Positions 18,329-27,518 of a stretch of 64,000 nucleotides of DNA are shown one piece after another. The stretch is taken from NCBI GenBank assembly GCA_900637275.1, contig LR134362.1:868001-932000 (forward strand), given 5' to 3'. Position numbers and translations under genes: made by a program. Source of the stretch: [Pasteurella] aerogenes. GTDB taxonomy: Bacteria > Pseudomonadota > Gammaproteobacteria > Enterobacterales > Pasteurellaceae. Every line of letters starts with the position of its first letter. Position 1 is the stretch's first letter. The notes under the pieces were generated by a model. That model had not been told where the DNA came from. It did not search any database and saw only the letters and a program-made list of their open reading frames with translations.

Positions 18329-19276
18329 CTACTCTACTTGAATAGCATAGCTGTTTAGTGGCTGCACCTGTTTAATTAATCCTTGTTCATGCATAAATGC
18401 TGCCATTTTTTGATAGCGTGCATTGTCTAATGCTCGTGGTGAAAAGGCTAAACGCGGTAACGTATCTTGCCATGCTAAACGATTTAATTGGTTATCCAAT
18501 TCTTGCGGTTTATAGCTAACAAAGGCTTGCCATGCCTCTTGCGGATGATTAATTAAATATACGCTTGCTTGTTCAAGTGCGGTCAAAAATTGACGAATTT
18601 TAGGCGAATTAGCGCGCTCTTTGTTTGCCACTAAAATTAATTCGTCATACAACGGAATGCCATGTTCTTCTGGATAAAAGGCTCGTCCGGCGCGTTTTTC
18701 CAGTTGCATTTGGTTTAATTCAAAATTGCGAAACGCGCCAATCACCGCGTCTGTTTGTCCGCTGAACAAAGACGGTGACAATGACCAATTAACATTGATT
18801 AATTGCACATCCTGTTTAGATAAACCTGCATTTTTTAGCATTTCGCCCAACAAGGCATCTTCAAAGCCGCTAACTGAATAACCAATTTTTTTGCCCTTTA
18901 AATCCGCTAATTTTTCAATACCGCTGTCAGCTAATACCACCAAACTATTCAGCGGCGTAGAAACCAGCGTTCCAACACGTAGCAAAGGCAATCCCGCATC
19001 CACTTGCATATGTAATTGTGGTTGATAATCCACTGCTAAATCCGCCTGTCCAGCCGCCACCAATTTCGGTGGTAAGGCGGGATCTGCCGGTTCAACAATC
19101 TCAACATCCAATCCGTTAGCACTAAAATACCCTTTTTGTTGCGCCACAATAATGGCTGCGTGATCGGGATTGACAAACCAATCTAACAATAACGTCAGTT
19201 TTTCATTTGCCTGTGCCAGCGATGAAAAGGTAAAAATTGATGTTGCCATCATGGTGATAAAAAATCGTTGTAACAT
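18329..19276 (-). CDS. thiY: Periplasmic thiamine-precursor-binding protein, ThiY type
   Basis: Binding protein of an ABC importer, NMT1/THI5 family, likely for a pyrimidine precursor of thiamine (HMP or its formylamino form). A signal peptide (about residues 1-23, ending AQAN) is followed by the family start KLTLLLDWFVNPDHAAI. Further on are the segments GQADLAVDYQPQ and KGKKIGYSVSGFEDALL. An AGGAGG ribosome-binding site precedes the ATG. The operon lies behind a TPP riboswitch, which supports a thiamine role. No tenA neighbour is present, unlike the related Haemophilus clusters that I recall. Confidence 0.87.
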   Translation of the reverse strand: MLQRFFITMMATSIFTFSSLAQANEKLTLLLDWFVNPDHAAIIVAQQKGYFSANGLDVEIVEPADPALPPKLVAAGQADLAVDYQPQLHMQVDAGLPLLRVGTLVSTPLNSLVVLADSGIEKLADLKGKKIGYSVSGFEDALLGEMLKNAGLSKQDVQLINVNWSLSPSLFSGQTDAVIGAFRNFELNQMQLEKRAGRAFYPEEHGIPLYDELILVANKERANSPKIRQFLTALEQASVYLINHPQEAWQAFVSYKPQELDNQLNRLAWQDTLPRLAFSPRALDNARYQKMAAFMHEQGLIKQVQPLNSYAIQVE

Positions 19277-19312
19277 TTCTCCTCCTGTTTTTTCATTGTT
19301 ATTTAAGCGTTA

Positions 19313-20071
19313 TCATGAACCTAAATGCGCCGCCCAAGGAATTAACCGTCGCAGCCCATAATCCGCCAAAAAATACAGTACCAATGCCATCATCATTAAA
19401 ATAAATAACGCGGCAAACATCAGATCGACTTGCATACGCGCATTGGCTTGCAACATTAAATAACCCAATCCTTCTGAAGATCCGACCCACTCGCCGATAA
19501 TGGCACCAATAGGTGCGATAGACACCGCAATGCGCAACCCTGAAGCAAGTGAAGGCAATGCCGCCGGTAGCCGCACCTTAAATAATAACGTTTTTTTCGA
19601 TACGCCCATGGTTCGTGCTAAATCTAACCATTGAAGTGGCGTATTGCGCAATCCGTCGTAACAAGTTGTCGTCACCGGAAAATAAATCACCAAAATACTC
19701 ATGGCGATTTTAGACGCCATACCATAGCCGAGCCAAAGTACCAATAAAGGTGCGATGGCAAAAACGGGGATCGCTTGGGAAATCACCAGTAGCGGTAATA
19801 AAAATGAGGATAATTTTTCAAAAGCACACAAGATTAAGGCAGAAAGCAAACCGAATAAAAAACCCAGAGATAAACCAAATAAAATTTTGACTAAGGTAGC
19901 TTTGCTGTGTAACCAAAGTAAGGTACTTTGGGAAGATAAGGCTTGACCAACTGAAAGTGGAGATGGTAGTAAATATTGTGGTAAATCAAAAAGTTGAACT
20001 ATTGCAAACCAAGCAAAAATTAATCCGCCGGTAACCAAAGCTAAACGTCCGATAGCTGAAAAAGAAAACAT
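19313..20071 (-). CDS. thiX: ABC permease for thiamine precursor, ThiX type
   Basis: Inner-membrane permease of the SsuC/TauC-like family with about six membrane segments in 252 residues. The EAA-type loop that contacts the ATPase lies around TMGVSKKTLLFKVRLPAALPS. I start at ATG 20071, which overlaps the thiZ stop codon as TGATG. The two upstream TTG codons are less likely. It is translationally coupled to thiZ and precedes the binding protein gene thiY by 36 bp. Confidence 0.87.
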   Translation of the reverse strand: MFSFSAIGRLALVTGGLIFAWFAIVQLFDLPQYLLPSPLSVGQALSSQSTLLWLHSKATLVKILFGLSLGFLFGLLSALILCAFEKLSSFLLPLLVISQAIPVFAIAPLLVLWLGYGMASKIAMSILVIYFPVTTTCYDGLRNTPLQWLDLARTMGVSKKTLLFKVRLPAALPSLASGLRIAVSIAPIGAIIGEWVGSSEGLGYLMLQANARMQVDLMFAALFILMMMALVLYFLADYGLRRLIPWAAHLGS

Positions 20072-20784
20072 CAACAATACTCCTTCAACGCATCAAACAA
20101 TTGTTGTTGCATCTGCCATAATGTGGTTTGGTTTAAGGCGCGAGGTGCCAAACCCGGCGGATTGAGCCGCGCAGATAATTGTGTCGGACGATGTTGCAAT
20201 ACATAAATTCCATCCGCCAAACGCAAGGCTTCTTGCGGATCATGAGTAATTAACACTACCGTTTTGTGTGCTAATAATTGACGGGATAAATCTTGTAATT
20301 GTAGTTTTGTCACGGCATCTAATGCCGAAAAAGGCTCGTCCATTAATACGATATCCGCATCTTGCATCAAGGTTCTGGCTAGCGCAACACGTTGGCGCTG
20401 CCCGCCGGATAATTGATAGCAAGGTTTATCCAAATCTTGTGACATTTTGACCGCACTTAATAAATCACGTGCTTTAGCTTGCGTTTGCGCTGTTTTCGTC
20501 GCGCTAAGGTGTTGTTGAAGTTGAACATTATCCAACACAGATAACCAAGGATACAGACTATCTTGTTGCGCTAACCAAGCAATTTTACCTTGATATTGAA
20601 TATGTCCTTGCTGAATGGATTGTGTTTCTAAACCAGCAATAGCGCGCAACAAGGTGGATTTGCCGATACCGGAAGAACCGAGCAGCGCGATCCACTCGCC
20701 TTGCGCAACGGAAAAATCAAAATCCTTAAACAAGCATTCTTGCTTAAAAGATAAGGTCAATCCTCGAATACTGATTGCATCCAT
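20071..20784 (-). CDS. thiZ: ABC ATPase for thiamine precursor, ThiZ type
   Basis: Cytoplasmic ATPase of 237 residues that powers the ThiXY importer. Walker A is GSSGIGKST, the signature LSGGQRQR, Walker B DIVLMDEPFSALD, and the switch His lies in LITHD. It is the first gene after the TPP riboswitch. The short leader between riboswitch and start has a GGGG Shine-Dalgarno inside a small CAGC/GCTG hairpin. Confidence 0.9.
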   Translation of the reverse strand: MDAISIRGLTLSFKQECLFKDFDFSVAQGEWIALLGSSGIGKSTLLRAIAGLETQSIQQGHIQYQGKIAWLAQQDSLYPWLSVLDNVQLQQHLSATKTAQTQAKARDLLSAVKMSQDLDKPCYQLSGGQRQRVALARTLMQDADIVLMDEPFSALDAVTKLQLQDLSRQLLAHKTVVLITHDPQEALRLADGIYVLQHRPTQLSARLNPPGLAPRALNQTTLWQMQQQLFDALKEYC

Positions 20785-20882
20785 GATACAGCCCCGCTGG
20801 AATTAATGTGTCCAAGAGGGAAAAAAAGAAACAAGATAAAAACAGGAAAGGATAAAAAATAATGGATAAATTTGCGACATAA

Positions 20883-20956
20883 TTAGTTTCCTACGTCAGT
20901 ATTAGCTGTATCAGGTTCACGGGTATTATCTCAGCTTACGAAAGCACCCCGACTAA
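20883..20956 (-). promoter_or_regulatory. TPP riboswitch (THI element)
   Basis: The minus strand shows the conserved THI blocks in order: GGGGTGC, GCTGAGA, ACCCGTGAACCTGAT and a GACGTAGGAA-type 3' core. The P1 stem is TTAGT (20952-20956) with ACTAA (20883-20887). It lies about 100 nt upstream of thiZ. I see no terminator hairpin between it and thiZ, so control may act on translation. The other sequence in 20785-21033 is A/T-rich and shows nothing more. Confidence 0.95.
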
Positions 20957-21033
20957 TGTTGCGAAAGTGTAACCAAACTCAAAAAGAAAGTCTAGTTGCA
21001 AAAATAATTTAAATTTTAAAAATAATTAAACAA

Positions 21034-21057
21034 AAAACGGTGGAAACCCACCGTTTT
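21034..21057 (-). terminator. Terminator of the Dyp-type peroxidase gene
   Basis: A 10-bp stem AAAACGGTGG/CCACCGTTTT (21034-21043 with 21048-21057) with a 4-nt loop. It is followed on the minus strand by T-rich sequence. Confidence 0.85.
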
Positions 21058-21085
21058 AATCTCATTCAATATCATCAAATAGCGC

Positions 21086-21976
21086 TTATAAGCTCATCAA
21101 TTTTTCCAAAGATGGGGCAAAATAATAGCTGCCAGTCACTGCTTTAGTAAAGCCTAATAATCGGTCCGTTTTTCCGTCAATTTCGCCAAACATACTCAAT
21201 AATTGCTGTTCAATATTGTGCAAGCTGTGGCAATAGGCAATGAAAAATAGCCCGTTTGTGCCGCTGGCAGTACCATAAGGCAAACTCTGGCGTAAAATTT
21301 TCAGACCTTCCCCATTTTCTTTAATATCGACGCGTCCTACATGTGAAGTCTCCGGTACCTCATCTAATTCAACGCTGTCCGCTTTAGTACGTCCAATCAC
21401 ATCTTCTTGTTTTTTATCGGTTAATTTTTGCCATTTCGCTAAATTGTGTTCATAACGTTGCGTAAACACATAACTTCCATCTTTATCTGCGCCATCTTGA
21501 ATAATCCCTACCAAAGGACGTTGCTCATCTTGTGGATTTTCCGTTCCGTCAATAAAACCGGTTAAATCGCGTTCTTCTACCCAACGGAAGCCATGAATTT
21601 CTTGTGCAGTTTGAATGCTGGAGCCGAAAGTGGCCAATGCGGCTTGTGCCACAGAAAAATTCACATCCGGACGTAGCGATTGAATATGAATTAACAAGTC
21701 ATGTTGTGTCGCAGGCGCCGTTAAATCGCCTTTGCCCAAGGTCGAAAACGGTTTTAATTCGACCGCACTTTGCTTATCCGCCAATTGTTTCCATACGCGA
21801 TCGCCAAAAGCAACCACCGCGCCTAAATTTGCCTCGGGATATTGTTGTTGCAAGGCGGCTAATTTTTCGCAAAATGCCCGCACTGCATTAGGAATTGCCG
21901 CTAACTCGACAATATCGGCTTCCAAATAAATAGCCGCTTTGCAATGTTCTAATAAAATCCCGCTTTGAATGGTCAT
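21086..21976 (-). CDS. Dyp-type heme peroxidase (YfeX-like)
   Basis: Heme-dependent peroxidase of 296 residues, class B. The distal catalytic motif GFIDGTENP (family GxxDG) and the proximal heme ligand region ETSHVGR are both present. The conserved C-terminal block GTASGTNGLFFIAY follows. No signal peptide is seen, so it is cytoplasmic like E. coli YfeX (299 aa) and unlike the Tat-exported EfeB. It is divergent from an FTR1/P19 iron operon with a shared 223-bp regulatory region. A role in heme handling or peroxide defence is plausible. A GGGAGG ribosome-binding site precedes the ATG. Confidence 0.92.
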   Translation of the reverse strand: MTIQSGILLEHCKAAIYLEADIVELAAIPNAVRAFCEKLAALQQQYPEANLGAVVAFGDRVWKQLADKQSAVELKPFSTLGKGDLTAPATQHDLLIHIQSLRPDVNFSVAQAALATFGSSIQTAQEIHGFRWVEERDLTGFIDGTENPQDEQRPLVGIIQDGADKDGSYVFTQRYEHNLAKWQKLTDKKQEDVIGRTKADSVELDEVPETSHVGRVDIKENGEGLKILRQSLPYGTASGTNGLFFIAYCHSLHNIEQQLLSMFGEIDGKTDRLLGFTKAVTGSYYFAPSLEKLMSL

Positions 21977-22164
21977 TTTTTCCTCCCTTAAATTTTATTC
22001 TCTTCTTTTTTATCATAATCCTTAAGCACTTGTTTTTCAATGTAAACCAAATTGAAAATAGGAAATTGCGTAAAATATATCGGCAGAAAAAAATACGTTT
22101 TCCTATTATCGGGATAGAAAAAACCTTGCGAAAAAAATTTTTTGTAGCATAATATAAATAAAGA

Positions 22165-22179
22165 TGAGAATTAATTTCA
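22165..22179 (+). promoter_or_regulatory. Putative Fur box before the FTR1/P19 operon
   Basis: TGAGAAT-T-AATTTCA matches 11 of 14 positions of the 7-1-7 Fur consensus (TGATAAT-N-ATTATCA). It lies just downstream of a -10-like TAATAT/TATAAA and 20 bp before the FTR1 start. Iron repression of the operon would follow. The rest of 21977-22164 is A/T-rich intergenic DNA between the divergent peroxidase gene and this operon. Confidence 0.6.
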
Positions 22180-22199
22180 TTTTTATTAATTGAGGTTTT

Positions 22200-24113
22200 A
22201 TGTTTATCCAGCGTTATTACCGTCTTATCTCATTGATCTTCACCTTAATTTTCGCTCCAAATACCTTTGCCGCCGATGATTATCAACAATGGGTGCAAGA
22301 TATCGAAACTCGTTTAGATAAGACCTCACTTCTCTATCAACAACATCAAATTGATGAAGCCCGCACAGAAGTTCAAATGGCCTATTTTGAGGTCTTTGAA
22401 AATCTGGAAGGTCCTATTCGAATTAATTTTTCCGCACAAAAAAGTTATCAAATGGAAGCGACTTTCGGCGAAATTCGGAAGATGATTGGTGAAAATCAAC
22501 CTTTGGCAAAGGTACAAGAGCGCATTAACCAGCTAAAAGCAGAATTACAACTCATTCTTCCTGCCTTGACACAAGGACATCAATTAAATGCCGATGATCA
22601 ACATGATGTTTATCATAACGATGCCATTTTGCCTTATTGGCAGCAAAATTTTAAAACCATTGATGATTTGCTGGCACAAGCATTGATGCAATACCAAGCC
22701 GGCGATTTTGCCGCCGCAAAAAAATCAGCCCAACAAGCGCAATATGATGGTTATAAAAATTCAGAAATGGAAATGGCAATCCGTCAAAATCGCTCTGCTG
22801 CCATTTCTGCCGCCATCAACCAACAATTTTATGATTTGATTAAATTAAGCGAACAGCCGGAACAAATTAATGCTCTCGGCTATCAAATCACCACTTTGTT
22901 GCAAGACATTGAAGAACAGTTGCCACAATTACCAACTACGCGAGAAAGTCAGCAAAGCAATCAAAGTGCGGTGGAAAATGCGCAAGATGCTATCCCGGAT
23001 CAGGATTGGAATCAAGTTACAACAGAAATTAATCAACGAATTCAACAAGCTATCCAATTTGCCGCGCAAGGGAAAAATCAAAAAGCCATGCTAGCAGTGC
23101 AAGATACGTATTTTGATGTATTTGAAAGTTCCGGTATGGAAAATAAAGTCGGCTCGCGCGACAGCGATCTTAAATTGGAATTAGAGGGCTACTTTACCCG
23201 TTTGGTTAGCTTGATGAAAGCCAATGAAAATAGCGAAAAATTACAACAACAAGCGAGTGCCTTAGCCAATAAATTAAGCCAAACTGTTGAAATGTTACAA
23301 GGTAGCGGGCAACAAAACGATTGGTCTATGTTTTTATACAGCTTGCTCATCATCACCCGTGAGGGCTTAGAAGCTTTATTAATTGTAGCAGCGATTGTGG
23401 CGTTGGTGAAAAACCATCATCAAGATAAATTGCCGGTCATCCGCCAATCAGTTTATGTCGCACTGGTTGCTAGCGTAATCACCGCCGGATTATTCCAATT
23501 GATCTTTGCCAATTCAGGTGCAAGCCGCGAATTACTCGAAGGTTTTACCATGCTCCTTGCGGTGATAATGCTATTTATGATGAGTTATTGGCTACTTTCA
23601 AAAGTCGAGGCGCAAAATTGGAAACGTTATTTGGAGGGAAAACTCTCTTTAGCCTTAACCACCGGATCATTAATCGGTTTATGGCTCACCAGTTTTCTTG
23701 CGGTATATCGTGAGGGGGCAGAAACCGTGTTGTTTTATTATGCCCTCGTTGGTGATGCAACAAGTGCGGTCAGTTATTTTTATCTTTTAGCCGGTTTAGC
23801 AGTTGGTGTCATCTTGCTTACTATTTGCTATTTCATCATGCGCTATAGCATTGTCAAACTGCCTCTCAAACCGTTTTTTATGTTTACCGGCTCATTTATG
23901 TACCTGATGGCATTCGTCTTTGCCGGAAAAAGTGTACTTGAATTGATTGAAGGAAAATTATTTCAACCGACCTTGCTTGCCAATATACCGGAAATTTCTT
24001 GGTTAGGGATTTATCCTTATCTTGAGACCCTTGTACCACAAGTAATTTTAGTGGTTGCCGCGATCTTTGCGTTAATTTATATGAAATACCAAAATCGCCA
24101 AACCGATGCTTAA
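22200..24113 (+). CDS. FTR1-family iron permease with duplicated periplasmic domain
   Basis: Inner-membrane permease related to yeast Ftr1, EfeU and the FetM/cFtr1 proteins. The 637-residue protein has a signal peptide (to about residue 24), then a long soluble periplasmic region containing two related copies of a motif (AYFEVFENLEG near 60 and TYFDVFESSGM near 305). The seven-helix FTR1 domain follows from about residue 378. The two iron-translocation motifs REGLE (387-391) and REGAE (504-508) are intact. It is the first gene of an operon with P19, DUF2318, two permeases, an ATPase and a cytochrome c. Iron repression by Fur is likely. Confidence 0.92.
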   Translation: MFIQRYYRLISLIFTLIFAPNTFAADDYQQWVQDIETRLDKTSLLYQQHQIDEARTEVQMAYFEVFENLEGPIRINFSAQKSYQMEATFGEIRKMIGENQPLAKVQERINQLKAELQLILPALTQGHQLNADDQHDVYHNDAILPYWQQNFKTIDDLLAQALMQYQAGDFAAAKKSAQQAQYDGYKNSEMEMAIRQNRSAAISAAINQQFYDLIKLSEQPEQINALGYQITTLLQDIEEQLPQLPTTRESQQSNQSAVENAQDAIPDQDWNQVTTEINQRIQQAIQFAAQGKNQKAMLAVQDTYFDVFESSGMENKVGSRDSDLKLELEGYFTRLVSLMKANENSEKLQQQASALANKLSQTVEMLQGSGQQNDWSMFLYSLLIITREGLEALLIVAAIVALVKNHHQDKLPVIRQSVYVALVASVITAGLFQLIFANSGASRELLEGFTMLLAVIMLFMMSYWLLSKVEAQNWKRYLEGKLSLALTTGSLIGLWLTSFLAVYREGAETVLFYYALVGDATSAVSYFYLLAGLAVGVILLTICYFIMRYSIVKLPLKPFFMFTGSFMYLMAFVFAGKSVLELIEGKLFQPTLLANIPEISWLGIYPYLETLVPQVILVVAAIFALIYMKYQNRQTDA

Positions 24114-24152
24114 TTTTATTGCTGTTTTATTGTTTTTATATAGGAGAATGAC

Positions 24153-24674
24153 ATGAAAAAAACCTTACTTACCAGCGCATTATTAGCGACGATTTTTGCC
24201 TCATCCTCAGCGTTAGCCTTTAAAGAATATCCTATTGGCGAGGCGGTCACCATGAACGAAATGGAAATTGCGGCAGTCTTTTTACAACCGATCGATATGG
24301 AGCCGCGCGGCATGGGTTTATCGGCAAAAGATTCGGATATTCATTTGGAAGCCGATATTCACGCGACCAAAGGCAATAAAAATGGCTTTGGCGAGGGCGA
24401 ATGGATGCCATTTTTGACCATTAATTATGTGTTGGTTAATACCGATACTGGCGAACAACAAGAAGGAAGTTTTATGCCAATGGTTGCCAGCGACGGTCCA
24501 CATTATGGCGCCAATGTGAAAATGATGGGCGTTGGTAACTACAAATTAACCTATAAAATTGAGCCTCCATCAAAAGCCGGTATGCACCGTCACACCGATC
24601 CGGACACCGGCGTTGGTCGTTGGTGGAAACCTTTTGATGTTAGCTATGAATTTAAATATACCGGATTAAATTAA
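24153..24674 (+). CDS. Periplasmic iron/copper-binding protein, P19/FetP family
   Basis: Periplasmic metal-binding protein of the Campylobacter P19 / E. coli FetP / Treponema Tp34 family. A signal peptide (1-22, ending ALA) precedes an immunoglobulin-like beta domain. The family signature is clear: the Met-rich MDMEPRGMG-type segment, the His/Glu pair in HLEADIHA, and the HRHTDPDTGVGRWW block with metal-ligand histidines. At 173 residues it is the usual size. P19 proteins bind Cu and Fe and serve the partner FTR1 permease, here directly upstream. AGGAGA precedes the ATG. Confidence 0.93.
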   Translation: MKKTLLTSALLATIFASSSALAFKEYPIGEAVTMNEMEIAAVFLQPIDMEPRGMGLSAKDSDIHLEADIHATKGNKNGFGEGEWMPFLTINYVLVNTDTGEQQEGSFMPMVASDGPHYGANVKMMGVGNYKLTYKIEPPSKAGMHRHTDPDTGVGRWWKPFDVSYEFKYTGLN

Positions 24675-24694
24675 TTCCGCTTTTTTATCTGATT

Positions 24695-24749
24695 TGTCCC
24701 TCGTATCCCCTTATCTTCCCCCTCTGCTTCCTTTGAGGGGCGAGGGACA
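24695..24749 (+). repeat. Large G/C-rich hairpin inside the iron operon
   Basis: TGTCCCTCG (24695-24703) is perfectly complementary to CGAGGGACA (24741-24749). Inside it CCCCTC (24719-24724) pairs with GAGGGG (24735-24740) around a 10-nt loop. The 3' arm is continuous and the 5' arm has a 15-nt bulge. It sits 20 nt after the P19 stop and 31 nt before the next start, with no T-run. It may act as an mRNA stability or attenuation element, or be a short intergenic repeat unit. Confidence 0.75.
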
Positions 24750-24780
24750 TTCCATTTCACTCGAGTACGGTATCACGGAT

Positions 24781-26199
24781 ATGATAAATTATTTTTTTGT
24801 TTTTATATTACAACCCATTTTACCCATTGCAATATTACTCGGTTGCAATTGGTCGCGCTTTACCAATTTCAATATTCGCGTCCTACTTTGGCTAGGCTTG
24901 CTTAGTTTTATCGCCGGCATTCTTCTCCAATTAAATCTGCCAACGGATCAACTGACAAGTCTCATATTTAACACTATTATTCTTGGCGCTATCATTTTAT
25001 TTTATATCAGCCAATTTTTCCCTTCACGAAAACTTGCCTATTTTTGGCATTACATCTTATTGATTATTGCCGGTATAGGTTGGGGAAAAAATCCGAATAT
25101 TTCGATGCTTACTAATACGGATGTAATTAACACAGATTTTATTTTAAATACCGGTGCGGTTATCGTTGGCATATTATTCTGCTTAATCGTGGCAGCATGG
25201 CTACGTATTTTACTGCGTCAACTTCAAGCAAAAACAACGCAAAAATTGACCGCACTTTCCGGTATTTTATCTAGCGCCATAACCCTATTATTGATTACGC
25301 CGATCCTATCCGATATATTATTAACGCTCATGAAACACCACGTATTGGATCTCACCAAAGCGCGCCTAAGTTTTGTGGCAAAAGTGAGCAATATTCAAAA
25401 CTACAGTACCTATTTTATCTGCCTACTTATTTTATTCAGCTGCCTTTGCTTTTTTATGCAAGTACACCTTGTACGTAAACAGCAACAACAAACAGAAACA
25501 CATCCCATTGAAAAACGTAAAAAAACAGCATTAGTACAACAGTCCAGACGCACACTATTAGTTGGTGGTTTTGCTCTTGCAGTCGCTTATAGTACACGAC
25601 TTTATTGGGATAAAATCGCCTCACAACCGCCGCAGTTATCCGAATCCTTGCCGGTAACGCCAAATAACCAAGGCGATATTATTATCCCGATTGAACAAGT
25701 CAAAGATGGAAAACTGCATCGTTTTGTTTGGGTGGCAAGCGACGGTAAAGCGGTTCGCTTTTTTGTGATTAACCGTTCCAGCAAAAAACTCAGTTTAGCG
25801 GTAGTATTTGATGCTTGTTTATTATGCGGCGATCAGGGTTATGTTATGGAAGGCGATCAAGTGATTTGTGTCGGCTGCGGCGTGCGTATTTTTATTCCGT
25901 CCATCGGAAAACCCGGCGGTTGCAATCCAGTACCGATCGAAAATTGGCACCAAACACAAGAACACATCATTATTCCGCGTAAAAGTTTGGAAGACGGGGT
26001 AAATTACTTCTCTACCATTGTGGAATTAGACGTTATTGATCCGGTCGATCATAGTCAATTGAAAAATACCACGACGGAATACAAATATCGCCACGAAGGA
26101 CAAACCTATTTCTTTAAAAATGAACAAAATCTGAATTTGTTCCGTGACCATCCGGAACATTATTTATCCCCGCTTTCATCCAATACGGAGGTGCGTTAA
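24781..26199 (+). CDS. DUF2318 iron-transport-associated membrane protein with C-terminal YHS-like domain
   Basis: Membrane protein of 472 residues, counted from ATG 24781 (MINYFFVFIL). An upstream TTG start falls inside a hairpin and is rejected. The N-terminal 230 residues hold about 7 hydrophobic segments. After a further anchor (LLVGGFALAVAYS) comes a periplasmic DUF2318 domain with cysteine pairs C346/C349 (CLLC) and C363/C366 (CVGC) plus C381, probably binding a metal or cofactor. The last 40 residues (about 432-462) resemble a YHS domain (YRHEGQTYFF...FRDHPEHYL) without cysteines. In the Campylobacter p19 locus a DUF2318 protein has the same place. A redox role is inferred. Confidence 0.83.
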   Translation: MINYFFVFILQPILPIAILLGCNWSRFTNFNIRVLLWLGLLSFIAGILLQLNLPTDQLTSLIFNTIILGAIILFYISQFFPSRKLAYFWHYILLIIAGIGWGKNPNISMLTNTDVINTDFILNTGAVIVGILFCLIVAAWLRILLRQLQAKTTQKLTALSGILSSAITLLLITPILSDILLTLMKHHVLDLTKARLSFVAKVSNIQNYSTYFICLLILFSCLCFFMQVHLVRKQQQQTETHPIEKRKKTALVQQSRRTLLVGGFALAVAYSTRLYWDKIASQPPQLSESLPVTPNNQGDIIIPIEQVKDGKLHRFVWVASDGKAVRFFVINRSSKKLSLAVVFDACLLCGDQGYVMEGDQVICVGCGVRIFIPSIGKPGGCNPVPIENWHQTQEHIIIPRKSLEDGVNYFSTIVELDVIDPVDHSQLKNTTTEYKYRHEGQTYFFKNEQNLNLFRDHPEHYLSPLSSNTEVR

Positions 26200-27518
26200 T
26201 GTTAACTCGTATGCTGCTTCAATCTTGGCGACACGCGCTAAAACGTAAATTATTAGCCATTATCACCATTTTTTTAGCCGCCGGTTTAGTCTCAGCACTA
26301 CTTGCGGTATCCATTGATATTGGCGATAAAATGTCAAAAGAATTAAAATCTTATGGGGCTAATATTTTGGTTGAACCAACCGGACGTTCCGTTTTACCAC
26401 AAGGTTTTAACGACAACTCTGCCCTTTCTACCCAAGATTTTTTAGATGAACGTGAATTGCCGAATGTCAAAGATATTTTTTGGCGCAATAATATTGTCGG
26501 CTTTGCACCGCTCCTATCGGCAAATGTGAAGGCAGAACATCAAGGGAAAAACCAAACGCAAATCGTCAGTATTTTAGGCACTTTTTTCGATCGCCCAATC
26601 CAAGTACCTGACGAAGAAGACTATCATACCGGACAACGCATTATCAGCCCATTCTGGCAAGTCCAAGGCAACTGGGTGGATGACAGCCACGATTTTGGCG
26701 AGATTATTCCGGCAATGATCGGTACCCAGCTAGCACAAACCCTCGGTTGGAAAATCGGTGATCGGATTAATTTATCCTACCAAGAAAACGATTTTTCCCG
26801 CACATTGTCTATTCAACTTGTCGGCATTCTTACCACCGGTGGAAACGAAGATCAACAACTTGTTTTGCCACTAAGTGCGGTACAAAATTTACTTAATTTA
26901 GAAGGTAAAATTCAAGGTATTAAAGTCTCAGCGCTAACGGTTCCGGAAAATGCCCTTTCTCGCAAAGCTCGCCTTGACCCAGATGCCTTAACCGCCGAAG
27001 AATATGATTTATGGTATTGTACCGCCTACGTTTCCTCCATTTCACACCAATTGGAAGAAGCCATTTCCGGCGCCAGCGTACAACCTATTTGGCAAGTCGC
27101 GGCATCAGAGGGGGTGGTAATTGAAAAAATCCAATTGCTATTAGCCGTGGTCACGCTCGCGGCAGTTGTTGCCGCTGCCATGGGCATTGCCTCCTTGATG
27201 ACCTCCACCATTATCGAACGCAGCAAAGAAATCGGCTTAATGAAAGCCTTAGGCGCTTACCAATGGCAAATTGTGCTGCTCTTTTACTGCGAAGCCATTA
27301 TTGGTGGTTTAATTGGCGGAATGTTGGGTTGCCTCGCCGGCTGGGGATTGGCAAAATTTATCGGTTTCACCTTATTTAATGCCCCGCTAAGTTTTGCGTG
27401 GATTGTTATCCCTTGTGTCTTAGTTTTATCAGTTTTGATTGCGTTGATCGGAACTTGGTTCCCGGCTCATCGTATCGCCCGATTATATCCAATTGAGGTA
27501 TTGTATGGTCGTCAATAA
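26199..27518 (+). CDS. FtsX/MacB-type ABC permease of the Fet-type operon, first copy
   Basis: Inner-membrane protein of 439 residues. One N-terminal membrane segment is followed by a large periplasmic domain (about 45-290) and three C-terminal segments, the MacB/FtsX/LolE topology. The C-terminal FtsX domain has the motif IIERSKEIGLMKALGA. Its ATG overlaps the DUF2318 stop as TAATG, so translation is coupled. With the second permease and the ATPase it should form a type VII-like mechanotransmission complex. The substrate is not known. Related genes are part of the Campylobacter p19 and E. coli fet loci. Confidence 0.87.
   Translation: MLTRMLLQSWRHALKRKLLAIITIFLAAGLVSALLAVSIDIGDKMSKELKSYGANILVEPTGRSVLPQGFNDNSALSTQDFLDERELPNVKDIFWRNNIVGFAPLLSANVKAEHQGKNQTQIVSILGTFFDRPIQVPDEEDYHTGQRIISPFWQVQGNWVDDSHDFGEIIPAMIGTQLAQTLGWKIGDRINLSYQENDFSRTLSIQLVGILTTGGNEDQQLVLPLSAVQNLLNLEGKIQGIKVSALTVPENALSRKARLDPDALTAEEYDLWYCTAYVSSISHQLEEAISGASVQPIWQVAASEGVVIEKIQLLLAVVTLAAVVAAAMGIASLMTSTIIERSKEIGLMKALGAYQWQIVLLFYCEAIIGGLIGGMLGCLAGWGLAKFIGFTLFNAPLSFAWIVIPCVLVLSVLIALIGTWFPAHRIARLYPIEVLYGRQ

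Noticed and set aside
24694..24780. An in-frame TTG that would extend the DUF2318 protein by 29 residues
   Set aside because: It lies within the large hairpin and codes for a proline-rich, non-family extension; ATG 24781 starts a normal membrane segment.
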